From the NCBI GenBank assembly GCA_017552385.1, contig JAFZQB010000002.1, positions 1 through 35,650 of the forward strand: 35,650 bases of DNA. The letters run 5' to 3'. Origin of the DNA: Candidatus Saccharimonadota bacterium. GTDB lineage: Bacteria > Patescibacteriota > Saccharimonadia > Saccharimonadales > Saccharimonadaceae. The stretch's first letter is position 1; every line of letters starts with the position of its first letter. Positions 27,840 to 35,650 of the stretch are shown here, piece by piece. Under the pieces are notes generated by a model. It was not told the origin of the DNA. It saw only the letters and a program-made list of their open reading frames with translations, and did not search any database. The translations under genes and the position numbers were made by a program.

Positions 27840-30766
27840 TGGAAGCGACGGTGGTTTTCTTGATTTTGGGTGGTATAGCTTTGTTGTTGTTCGCTGTAAT
27901 TGTGCGGACGATGAAGGTGAGGCGAATGCGAGAGGTAAAAGAGGCTGAGCGTGGTCTTAAAATGATAGCTATGCTAATACATTTGCCACCAACGACGGAC
28001 GATATTCAAGGTGGTGGAAGAGACGAGCGTGATGTGGTAGATGAGGCGGTGAGCCAGGCGCAAGTGATGTATTCTATTATCGCATCAACTCTAGTGAAGG
28101 GGAGAAATGCGAAAATTTTTGGGCAGAAACATATTTCTTTCGAGATCGTAGCCACAGGTGGGACGATTAAGTATTTCGCTGTGGTGCCGGCAGTCCTGAC
28201 AGAGACAGTAAGACAAGCTATTATTTCGGCATATCCTACGGCGAGAGTGGAGGAGACGGAGAGGGAAAATATTTTTTCTAAAACCGCGAAGCTTAGCGGG
28301 GTGGCGGGTGGCGAGTTGAGCCTAAGAAAGGAGTATGTTTATCCTATAGCAACATATGAAGATACAAAAAGAGATGCTAGCCTGGCTATCCTCAACACGA
28401 TGTCGACTCTCAGAGAGGGCGAAGGTCTGGGCATTCAAGTAATGTTTAGGCCAAAGGATAATGCTTGGACGAAGAACTCTGAAGAATGGGTAAAGGATAT
28501 AAAAGAGGGAAAGAAAAAAACGTCGGGAGGTGGGTTGAATAAATTTTTGGATGGAATTGAACAAGTATTTAAAATGTTATGGAAGCCATTGTCGGCGCAC
28601 GGCGACAATGAGAACCATGAGGAAGTAAACGTATTAACTAATATACAGCAAGAGGAAGTAGGCGCTGTTGAGGAGAAGACTAAATACGCTGCATTTGAGA
28701 CGCTGATCAGGATTGTGGGTAGTAGCGAACAAGGAGCGGCACGAGCGGAGGCGATGGTAGGAGGTGTCGTGACGGCGTTTTCGCAGTTTGATTCACCAAT
28801 ATATAATGGATTTAAATATGAAGCGACAAAGAGTACACGTAAGCTGGCTAGGGATTATATATTTAGGGACTTTCCTCTTTTGACCGTGAATAATGTATTG
28901 AACAGCGTGGAGCTTGCAAGCATCTTTCACCTGCCGGAACAGAATGTAATACCTACGAGTCAGGTAATGAGGCAGATGACTAAACAGGTAGATGGTCCTG
29001 CGAAATTAGTAGAAGATGGTGTACTAATAGGTATAAATGAATTTCGTGGAGAAAAGAAGGAAATAAGGCTATCCGTAGAAGATCGAAGGCGGCATGTGTA
29101 TGTAATTGGTTCTACTGGTATGGGCAAGTCGGTATTTATGCGCAATATCGCGTATCAAGATATGCAGGAAGGCAGAGGGTTTGCGTTTATTGATCCACAT
29201 GGCGATGTGGCAGAAGAGCTCCTATCTATGGTTCCAAAGGAACGGATTGATGATGTGATTTATTTTGATCCTGGGGATATGGACAATCCGATAGGCATGA
29301 ATATGTTTGAGTTTCAAACTGCGGACCAGAAGGACTTTATTATTCAAGAGGGCATTAATATGCTTTATAGCCTTTATGATCCTGGACATACGGGCATTTT
29401 TGGGCCAAGGGGTGAGCATATGTTTAGGAATGCAGCGCTTTTGTTGATGAGCGATCCGAAAGGAGCATCGTTCATAGATATTCCGAGGGTATTTATCGAT
29501 CCGGAATTTGTGAAAGCGAAGCTTAAATACGTAACGGACAGACAGGTATATGATTATTGGACAAAAGAATTTCCGGCCTCACAAAGGAGCAATGATGCTG
29601 GTGAGGTGACGACATGGTTCATTTCGAAATGGGGACCGTTCATTAGCAATACTATGATGAAGAATGTGCTCGGACAGACGAAGAGCGGGTTTAATATTCG
29701 TGAGATTATGGATAACAACAAGATACTGCTCGTAAATCTATCCAAGGGGAAGATGGGAGAACTTAATTCGAAGTTACTGGGCATGATATTTGTGATGAAA
29801 TTTCAGGCAGCAGCGATGAGTAGAGTTGATACGCCGGAGGACGAAAGGAAAGACTTTTGTTTGTTTGTGGACGAGTTTCAGAACTTTTCGACAGAGAGTT
29901 TCGAAAGCATTTTGTCTGAAGCTAGGAAATTCCGGTTAAATTTGATTGTGGCGAACCAGTTTATGACGCAGCTTACAGATAAGGTGCGCGAAGGCGTGCT
30001 TGGGAATGTAGGCACAATTGTGGCTGGGCGCTTAGGTGTGACGGACGCAGAATTAATCGAGAAAGTATTTGCGCCGACGTTCACTGCGGAAGATTTACAT
30101 AAAACTCCAAATCGGAACGCCATAGCAACGGTGATGATGTATGGCATGCCAAGCACACCATTTACGATGACGTGGTCGAAATTAGGAACAGAGAGCCCAG
30201 AGGTGCTGCAGAGTCTAAAGACTTATTCCGCGGCAAAATATGGACGACCACGGGCGGAGGTGAGTAGAGAAATTGACGAGAGACTAGCTGCGAGCAATAA
30301 GGACGGGAAAGCTGCTTCATTTACGACTGGGGGTGAGACTACGGGAAATGACAAAGACGAGCCAAAGGTAGAGCGCGTATTCAGAACTACTGGAAAAGAG
30401 GAGCGAGAGGAGAATTTCCTGGAAGCATGGCTTCGCAAAAAGAGTGAAATAGGGAATGAACCTTCTGGCACTCCTGCGGAGTCTAAACCCGTGGATGTGG
30501 ATACGAGGATAATAAAACATACTGATGTGGTATCAAGTCCAGCAGCGTCGGGCACGGAAACTGGAATAGCTAGAGAGATGGATATGAGAGAAACATCAGC
30601 GGGAGTACAAAGAAGTAAATATAGTTCTGGGCGGGCTAGCGACATTGAAATCGACAGAGATTCTAGTCGAGTGGATGGGGAGAGAAAGACAGAGATGGCA
30701 AAGTCAGCAAAAAAAGAGGATGATGGGTTCTGGAAAGCCGATGACAAAATCAGGTTAAGGTCTTGA
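27839..30766 (+). CDS. VirD4/TraM-like type IV secretion coupling ATPase, CPR type
   Basis: 975 aa. An N-terminal membrane helix (about 3-24) precedes a long CPR-specific region (about 60-400, DUF8128-like). The FtsK/HerA-type ATPase domain has Walker A GSTGMGKSVFM near 424-434, an IDPHGDVAEELL stretch and Walker B FCLFVDEFQNF (Asp678). The C-terminal 150 residues are charged, disordered and rich in E, K, S and T. It is predicted to pump DNA or protein across the membrane, for example in DNA import or conjugation-like secretion. No relaxase or VirB genes are in the window. The GTG start overlaps the previous stop. Confidence 0.85.
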   Translation: MEATVVFLILGGIALLLFAVIVRTMKVRRMREVKEAERGLKMIAMLIHLPPTTDDIQGGGRDERDVVDEAVSQAQVMYSIIASTLVKGRNAKIFGQKHISFEIVATGGTIKYFAVVPAVLTETVRQAIISAYPTARVEETERENIFSKTAKLSGVAGGELSLRKEYVYPIATYEDTKRDASLAILNTMSTLREGEGLGIQVMFRPKDNAWTKNSEEWVKDIKEGKKKTSGGGLNKFLDGIEQVFKMLWKPLSAHGDNENHEEVNVLTNIQQEEVGAVEEKTKYAAFETLIRIVGSSEQGAARAEAMVGGVVTAFSQFDSPIYNGFKYEATKSTRKLARDYIFRDFPLLTVNNVLNSVELASIFHLPEQNVIPTSQVMRQMTKQVDGPAKLVEDGVLIGINEFRGEKKEIRLSVEDRRRHVYVIGSTGMGKSVFMRNIAYQDMQEGRGFAFIDPHGDVAEELLSMVPKERIDDVIYFDPGDMDNPIGMNMFEFQTADQKDFIIQEGINMLYSLYDPGHTGIFGPRGEHMFRNAALLLMSDPKGASFIDIPRVFIDPEFVKAKLKYVTDRQVYDYWTKEFPASQRSNDAGEVTTWFISKWGPFISNTMMKNVLGQTKSGFNIREIMDNNKILLVNLSKGKMGELNSKLLGMIFVMKFQAAAMSRVDTPEDERKDFCLFVDEFQNFSTESFESILSEARKFRLNLIVANQFMTQLTDKVREGVLGNVGTIVAGRLGVTDAELIEKVFAPTFTAEDLHKTPNRNAIATVMMYGMPSTPFTMTWSKLGTESPEVLQSLKTYSAAKYGRPRAEVSREIDERLAASNKDGKAASFTTGGETTGNDKDEPKVERVFRTTGKEEREENFLEAWLRKKSEIGNEPSGTPAESKPVDVDTRIIKHTDVVSSPAASGTETGIAREMDMRETSAGVQRSKYSSGRASDIEIDRDSSRVDGERKTEMAKSAKKEDDGFWKADDKIRLRS

Positions 30767-30785
30767 AAAAATAGGGGAAAACAGA

Positions 30786-30791
30786 TATAAT
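30786..30791 (+). promoter_or_regulatory. -10 box of gyrBA
   Basis: TATAAT. The predicted +1 is near 30798 and the leader is about 29 bases with AGAGGT at 30811-30816. A TAAAAT at 30817-30822, 4 bases before the ATG, is too close to be a promoter. Confidence 0.6.
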
Positions 30792-30826
30792 AGGGGGAGT
30801 TATTTAAAGACAGAGGTAAAATTTCT

Positions 30827-32821
30827 ATGCCAGCAGGAAAAAACGCGGCGGAACAATATGATTCGTCAGAGATTAGAGTTCTGGAGGGTTTGGAGCCAGT
30901 TAGGATTCGACCAGGGATGTATATCGGCTCGACCGGTTATGATGGCTTGCATCACTTAATAAAGGAAATTGCTGATAACTCTATTGACGAAGCGATTGCG
31001 GGATTTGCGAATAAGATTACGATTACGATTCAAAATGATGGAGGTGTAAGAGTAGACGATAATGGGCGCGGTATCCCAGTAGATAAACATCCGAAGACTG
31101 GTCTGTCTACATTAGAGACGGTACTAACAGTCCTACATGCTGGCGGTAAATTTGGTGATGGTGGTTATAAGGTATCCTCTGGCCTTCATGGTGTGGGTTC
31201 TTCTGTGGTAAACGCACTTTCTTCGCGAATGATTGCTGAAGTATATAGAGATGGCAAAACTCACCATGTGGAGTTCGAAATAGGGAAGACGACCAAACCA
31301 TTTACGGTCACACAGGGTAGCCCAAGGCCCAGCGGGACTTCGATTACTTTCTATCCGGATCCGACGATTTTTAAAGAGACAACGACCTTTGATTATGATT
31401 GGGTATCGAACTATGCACGTCATCAAGCGTATCTAACGAAAGGTATTTTGATTGAGGTAAACGACGAGCGAACTGGTGCAAAAGAGTCGTTTTACTTTGA
31501 GGGCGGCATTAAAAGCTATGTAAAAAGGCTAAATAACGGTAAGGAAGTGATTTCGGACGATATTTTCTATGTCGAGAAAAAGATTGCAGATAGTGAAGTA
31601 GAGATTGCGCTTCAGTATAATGACACTTTTGCCGAGATTATGAAGCCATTTGCAAATAACGTTTTAACTCCAGATGGCGGTATGCATGTGGTCGGATTCC
31701 GTACGGGGCTAAACCGGACTATTAATGACTATGCTCGTAAAAACGGGTTATTAAAAGATAAAGAAGACAACTTGACGGGTGATGATATCAAAGAGGGCCT
31801 TACTGCGGTTATTCTCGTAAAGCTTCCAGATCCTCAGTTTGAAGGGCAAACGAAGAATAAGTTAGGCAACCCGGAAGTACGTGGCTACGTAGACAAGGTA
31901 ATGACAGAGTATTTCGGGTATTACTTGGAAGAAAATCCACAGATTGCTAAGAAAATTGTACAGAAGGCGACACTGGCGGCGAGGGCTCGTAAGGCGGCTC
32001 GTGCGGCGAGAGATAATGTTATTCGCAAAGGGGCATTTGATGGTTTAAACTTGCCATCGAAGTTGGCAGATTGTTCATCTAGAAATAGGGATGAGTGTGA
32101 ATTATTTATCGTAGAGGGTAACTCTGCGGCGGGTTCAGCGAAGGAGGGGCGTAACCCGAAGATTCAAGCGGTATTGCCGCTTCGTGGGAAGGTACTCAAT
32201 ACTGAACGCGCGCGCCTGGATAAGATGCTAGCAAATGCTGAGTTGGTATCTCTGATTAAAGGATTGGGAGTAGGGATTGGTGAGCAGTTTGATATAAATG
32301 GACTGCGCTACGACAAAATTGTATTCATGACGGATGCGGATGTAGATGGTCTTCATATCGCTACGCTTTTGATGACATTCTTCTTCCGCTATATGCCTCA
32401 AGTGATAGAGGAAGGGCATGTGTACTTAGCGAAGCCGCCACTGTTTGGATTAATTAAAGGTACGGGCAATTCGAGAAAGATTGACTATCTATATGATGAG
32501 GCTGCTTTGGAGGCTAAGCTCACAGAAAAGATTGAAGAAAAGAAGGCGAATGGCACAAAAATCGATGAAGGTCAAGAGCGATTCAAACAAGCCGGATATA
32601 CTGCGCAACAGAGGTTTAAGGGTCTCGGTGAAATGGATGCAAAGCAGCTATGGGAAACGACGATGGACCCAGAAAATCGTGTACTAGTGCAGGTGCATAT
32701 CGAGGATGCAGAAAAGGCCGATGCGGTGTTTGCAAAGTTGATGGGGGATCAGGTGGATTTAAGGAAAAACTTTATTCAGGCTGGAGCGGCGAAAGTCGAC
32801 CTGGATGACCTGGACTTTTAA
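30827..32821 (+). CDS. gyrB: DNA gyrase subunit B
   Basis: 664 aa. GHKL ATPase: IRVLEGLEPVRIRPGMYIG, ADNSIDEA (Asp/Asn), DDNGRGIPVD, and a SSGLHGVGSSVVNALS lid. The transducer domain is followed by the TOPRIM domain with ELFIVEGNSAAGSAKEGR (catalytic Glu), PLRGKVLN and the DADVDG metal site, and a C-terminal RFKGLGEMDA tail. It lacks the 170-residue TOPRIM insert of E. coli GyrB (804 aa). With GyrA it introduces negative supercoils. gyrA begins 18 bases on, after an AGGAGG site at 32827-32832. Confidence 0.97.
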   Translation: MPAGKNAAEQYDSSEIRVLEGLEPVRIRPGMYIGSTGYDGLHHLIKEIADNSIDEAIAGFANKITITIQNDGGVRVDDNGRGIPVDKHPKTGLSTLETVLTVLHAGGKFGDGGYKVSSGLHGVGSSVVNALSSRMIAEVYRDGKTHHVEFEIGKTTKPFTVTQGSPRPSGTSITFYPDPTIFKETTTFDYDWVSNYARHQAYLTKGILIEVNDERTGAKESFYFEGGIKSYVKRLNNGKEVISDDIFYVEKKIADSEVEIALQYNDTFAEIMKPFANNVLTPDGGMHVVGFRTGLNRTINDYARKNGLLKDKEDNLTGDDIKEGLTAVILVKLPDPQFEGQTKNKLGNPEVRGYVDKVMTEYFGYYLEENPQIAKKIVQKATLAARARKAARAARDNVIRKGAFDGLNLPSKLADCSSRNRDECELFIVEGNSAAGSAKEGRNPKIQAVLPLRGKVLNTERARLDKMLANAELVSLIKGLGVGIGEQFDINGLRYDKIVFMTDADVDGLHIATLLMTFFFRYMPQVIEEGHVYLAKPPLFGLIKGTGNSRKIDYLYDEAALEAKLTEKIEEKKANGTKIDEGQERFKQAGYTAQQRFKGLGEMDAKQLWETTMDPENRVLVQVHIEDAEKADAVFAKLMGDQVDLRKNFIQAGAAKVDLDDLDF

Positions 32822-32839
32822 GGATAGGAGGATAAAGAT

Positions 32840-35422
32840 ATGCCAAGTGACGTAAATAAAGACCGTATGAAGGATGAAAAGCCAGAAGAGCCACAGAATA
32901 GCGACCTAGGCCAGGAATTGCCTGGTAGCGCGCCTGAAGGGACTACAGAGGCTATTCTGAAAGGGATTGAGAATAGAAATGTAGAGAGCACGATGGAAGA
33001 GTACTTTTTAAAGTACTCGATGTCTGTGATTGTTGATCGCGCGCTTCCAGACGTGCGCGATGGTCTCAAACCAGTGAACCGACGTATTCTATATGCGATG
33101 AATAAGAATGGATGGAAAGCTCCACATGCTACGGTGAAGTCTGCGAGAATCGTGGGTGAAGTGATGGGTAAATACCATCCACATGGTGACTCGTCTATTT
33201 ATATGGCTATGGTAAATCTTGCACAACCTTGGAAGATGCGTTATACGCTTATTGAGGGGCAGGGTAATTTCGGATCGGCGGACGGTGATGAGCCAGCTGC
33301 TTCTAGGTATACTGAGGCTAGGATGGATAAGGTGGGAGCAGAACTCCTTGCCGATATTGAGAAGGAAACGGTAGATTTCCGAGATAACTTCGACGGGAGC
33401 GAGAAAGAACCGGTGGTATTACCGGCCGCATTGCCAAACATCCTGCTGAACGGGCAAATGGGTATCGCCGTAGGTATGGCGACGAATATTCCGCCACACA
33501 ATCTTGGCGAGCTTGTCGACGCAACGGTCGCACAGATTGATAATCCAGATATTTCTCTTGAAGAGTTGATGAAACATGTGAAAGGTCCGGATTTCCCAAC
33601 TGGTGCGGAAGTATATGGTGGCGCTCCGATGAAATCCGCCTACGCGACGGGTAAGGGAGCGGTGACGATTCGCGCTGTGACCAATATAGAAGAGCGCAAG
33701 AATGGTCGTTATAATATCGTGATCACCGAAATGCCATATGGGGTGAGCAAAGAGGACTTCATGAACAAGGTTCGCGACCTTGTAAATGATAAAAAACTTG
33801 ATCACATTGCTGATGTTAGAAATGAGTCTGCACGTGGCACGGTACGCGTAGTAGTAGAGTTGAAGAAAGATGCTTTTCCAAAGAAGATATTGAATCAGCT
33901 CTATAAATTGACACCACTCCAAACTTCGTTTCACTATAATATGTTGGCGCTCGTTGATGGATTACAGCCAAGGATTTTGGGGTTGAAGGAAATTCTTGGC
34001 GAATTTATTAAACATCGTCAGATAGTAGTACGTCGTAGAACGGAATTTGATCTTAGAAAGGCAAAAGAGCGCGCACATATCCTTGAAGGTTTAAAGATTG
34101 CCCTCGACAATATTGACGAAGTGATTAAGGTGATTCGGGCGAGCTACGATGACGCAGACCAACAGCTTATGAAAAGATTCGGTTTGTCCGAGATTCAGGC
34201 GGCGGCAATTTTACAAATGCAATTAAGGCGCCTGCAAGGCCTCGAGAGGGATAAGATTGAAGAAGAACTCAAGGAACTTCATGAGCTAATCAAGAAACTG
34301 GAAGAGATTCTAGCCGACGAGATGAAGATTCTTGGAGTAATCAAGGAGGAGCTAATTGCTCTTAAGGAGAAGTATGGTGACAAGCGTAGGAGCAAAATAA
34401 TTAACCATGAAGTTGGCAAGTTTGCCGAAGAAGAACTTATTCCAGAGGAAGAGAGCGTGATTCTTCTGACTGCGCAGAATTATATGAAGCGCGTGTCACA
34501 GAATGACTTTAGAAAGCAGAATCGAGGCGGTAAGGGCAAGCGTGGCATGACGACGAAAGAGGAGGATGTGATTGCTCAAATCATAACGGCAAATTCTCAT
34601 GATTACTTGTTGTTCTTTACAAGCCAAGGACGTATCTTCCGATTAAAAGCGTACGAAGTGCCGCAAGCAACTCTCGCGGCTAAAGGGACAGCTGCAGTAA
34701 ACTTGTTATCGATGCATCCAGAAGAGAAGATTACAGCGATAATTAAGCAGGGAACTGGTTTGGATGAGAACGGCTACCTCTTTATGGCTACTAAGAAGGG
34801 TACTATAAAAAAGACATCAGTTAAAGACTTCTTAAACATTCGTTCGAATGGATTAATTGCAATTAAGCTAGACGCTGGTGATGAGTTGAGATGGGTCCAG
34901 GGAACGACTGGTGAGAATGACGTAGTGATTTCTACTTCGGCTGGGCAAGCAATAAGATTTAACGAAAAAGACGTACGAGCAATGGGCCGAGCCGCTAGGG
35001 GTGTGCGTGGGGCGAGGCTTCGACCGCGTGATGAAGTAGTGGGTATGGATATCATTACGGATCCTAAGCAGAAGATTCTTGCAATTTCTGCGAATGGTTA
35101 TGGTAAAGCAACTTTGGCGTCGAATTTCCCAGCTCACAAGAGAGGCGGTGTAGGTATTAAGGTCGCGGCAGTGACTGCGAAAACTGGCCCGATTGTAGCC
35201 GTTCATACGCTGGATCCAGAGGCCAAAGATGTGATCATGATGTCGAGCAAAGGGCAAACAATTCGCGTGGCGGTGAAAGAGATCCCAACATTGGGTAGGG
35301 CCACACAAGGTGTGAGAATCATGCGTCTTGCCGAGGGTGATACGGTGGCATCGATTGGCATTGTGCTTCCAGAAGATGAGAATGCGGAAGATACTACATC
35401 TTCCGACATCGATAAGCAGTAA
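32840..35422 (+). CDS. gyrA: DNA gyrase subunit A
   Basis: 860 aa. An N-terminal extension of about 45 charged residues precedes the conserved core at SMSVIVDRALPDVRDGLKPV. The catalytic Tyr is in AASRYTEARM. The coiled coil lies near 420-500. The GyrA box QNRGGKG near 560, followed by C-terminal beta-pinwheel repeats, identifies gyrase rather than topoisomerase IV. In the quinolone region HPHGDSSIYM, E. coli Ser83 is conserved (Ser118), but Asp87 is replaced by Met (Met122), which should weaken drug binding. No terminator is seen before the rRNA promoter that follows. Confidence 0.97.
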   Translation: MPSDVNKDRMKDEKPEEPQNSDLGQELPGSAPEGTTEAILKGIENRNVESTMEEYFLKYSMSVIVDRALPDVRDGLKPVNRRILYAMNKNGWKAPHATVKSARIVGEVMGKYHPHGDSSIYMAMVNLAQPWKMRYTLIEGQGNFGSADGDEPAASRYTEARMDKVGAELLADIEKETVDFRDNFDGSEKEPVVLPAALPNILLNGQMGIAVGMATNIPPHNLGELVDATVAQIDNPDISLEELMKHVKGPDFPTGAEVYGGAPMKSAYATGKGAVTIRAVTNIEERKNGRYNIVITEMPYGVSKEDFMNKVRDLVNDKKLDHIADVRNESARGTVRVVVELKKDAFPKKILNQLYKLTPLQTSFHYNMLALVDGLQPRILGLKEILGEFIKHRQIVVRRRTEFDLRKAKERAHILEGLKIALDNIDEVIKVIRASYDDADQQLMKRFGLSEIQAAAILQMQLRRLQGLERDKIEEELKELHELIKKLEEILADEMKILGVIKEELIALKEKYGDKRRSKIINHEVGKFAEEELIPEEESVILLTAQNYMKRVSQNDFRKQNRGGKGKRGMTTKEEDVIAQIITANSHDYLLFFTSQGRIFRLKAYEVPQATLAAKGTAAVNLLSMHPEEKITAIIKQGTGLDENGYLFMATKKGTIKKTSVKDFLNIRSNGLIAIKLDAGDELRWVQGTTGENDVVISTSAGQAIRFNEKDVRAMGRAARGVRGARLRPRDEVVGMDIITDPKQKILAISANGYGKATLASNFPAHKRGGVGIKVAAVTAKTGPIVAVHTLDPEAKDVIMMSSKGQTIRVAVKEIPTLGRATQGVRIMRLAEGDTVASIGIVLPEDENAEDTTSSDIDKQ

Positions 35423-35449
35423 AAAGTCAAAAAATCTTTGAAAAAAGTC

Positions 35450-35478
35450 TTGACATAACCTGTTATTTGGAGTAAACT
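35450..35478 (+). promoter_or_regulatory. rRNA operon promoter
   Basis: TTGACA (35450-35455), 17 bases, TAAACT (35473-35478). It has a perfect -35 box and optimal spacing, with the predicted +1 near 35485 and an A-rich upstream stretch. Confidence 0.88.
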
Positions 35479-35484
35479 TAGGGA

Positions 35485-35621
35485 AGTCTAAGAGAAGCGA
35501 GGATGGTTTCTTTCGGAGTCTCTAGAGTTGGTTAACAATTTAGTTGTGCAATTAAATGTTTTCTTTTTTAGAAAACTATCATCGTCAGTTTATTTTATAT
35601 ATTTGAGTAATCAAATTTTCT
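35485..35621 (+). other. rRNA precursor leader
   Basis: About 137 bases between the promoter and mature 16S. A small hairpin TTTAGTT/AATTAAA with loop GTGC (about 35540-35557) sits in the middle, and A/T-rich sequence precedes the 16S start. The partner half of the processing stem lies beyond the window. Confidence 0.6.
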
Positions 35622-35650
35622 TTAATGGAGAGTTTGATCCTGGCTCAGGA
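35622..35650 (+). rRNA. rrs: 16S ribosomal RNA, first 29 bases
   Basis: AGAGTTTGATCCTGGCTCAG at 35629-35648 is the universal 27F region (E. coli positions 8-27). The gene continues past the right edge, so E. coli position 1 falls near 35622. Confidence 0.95.

Overview
The window reads as a chromosomal segment of a Candidatus Saccharibacteria (TM7) / CPR-type bacterium. The gene set is compact and low to mid GC. The threonyl-tRNA synthetase lacks its TGS domain, the prolyl-tRNA synthetase lacks the usual insertion domain, there is one gyrBA pair, a 16S rRNA start and a large CPR-type VirD4-like ATPase. UGA is used as a stop (ends of the genes at 14378-14785 and 14806-15390), so the SR1/Gracilibacteria code is excluded. 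The taxonomic call is inference from content; only 29 bases of 16S are present.

Layout. 1-520 is the Pro-Thr-rich tail of a truncated gene. 557-3690 holds tRNA-Arg, a SurA-like foldase, tRNA-Gly and tRNA-Thr, an endonuclease/exonuclease/phosphatase, a DUF5684-like membrane protein and tRNA-Asp. 3763-9028 has a two-gene membrane glycosyltransferase unit, an orphan single-gene unit, proS, greA and a CDF metal transporter. 9110-14785 is a cell-surface block: a papain-like protease with a very acidic stalk, an Ig-decorated polysaccharide deacetylase, a Lys-rich membrane protein and a tandem DUF1653 protein. 14806-16034 is a phosphatase/S51 peptidase pair. 16039-17071 (minus) is an unrecognised protein preceded by a tRNA-Cys-like cloverleaf. 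tRNA-Val, thrS, miaA, a winged-helix regulator, a degenerate metallo-beta-lactamase-like protein and an M50 protease follow. 21619-22996 has an unidentified structured RNA, a Nudix-RNase H fusion and rnpB. The minus-strand block infC-rpmI-rplT-rpmB and comM comes next, then tmRNA and a second unidentified structured RNA (about 26880-27200). A VirD4-like ATPase operon, gyrB, gyrA and the rRNA promoter with the first bases of 16S end the window.

Two window-wide signals stand out. Promoters are mostly extended -10 type (TGnTATAAT), and seven coding genes have their start codon exactly 7 bases after the -10 hexamer, which predicts leaderless mRNAs. The structured RNAs at 17071, 824, 21619 and 22644 begin at the same +7 position. 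The plus strand is also G-rich over C even where genes lie on the minus strand, which suggests it is the leading strand throughout.

The main candidates for something new are the tRNA-Cys-like element joined to an unknown ORF, the two unassigned structured RNAs, and the leaderless promoter architecture.
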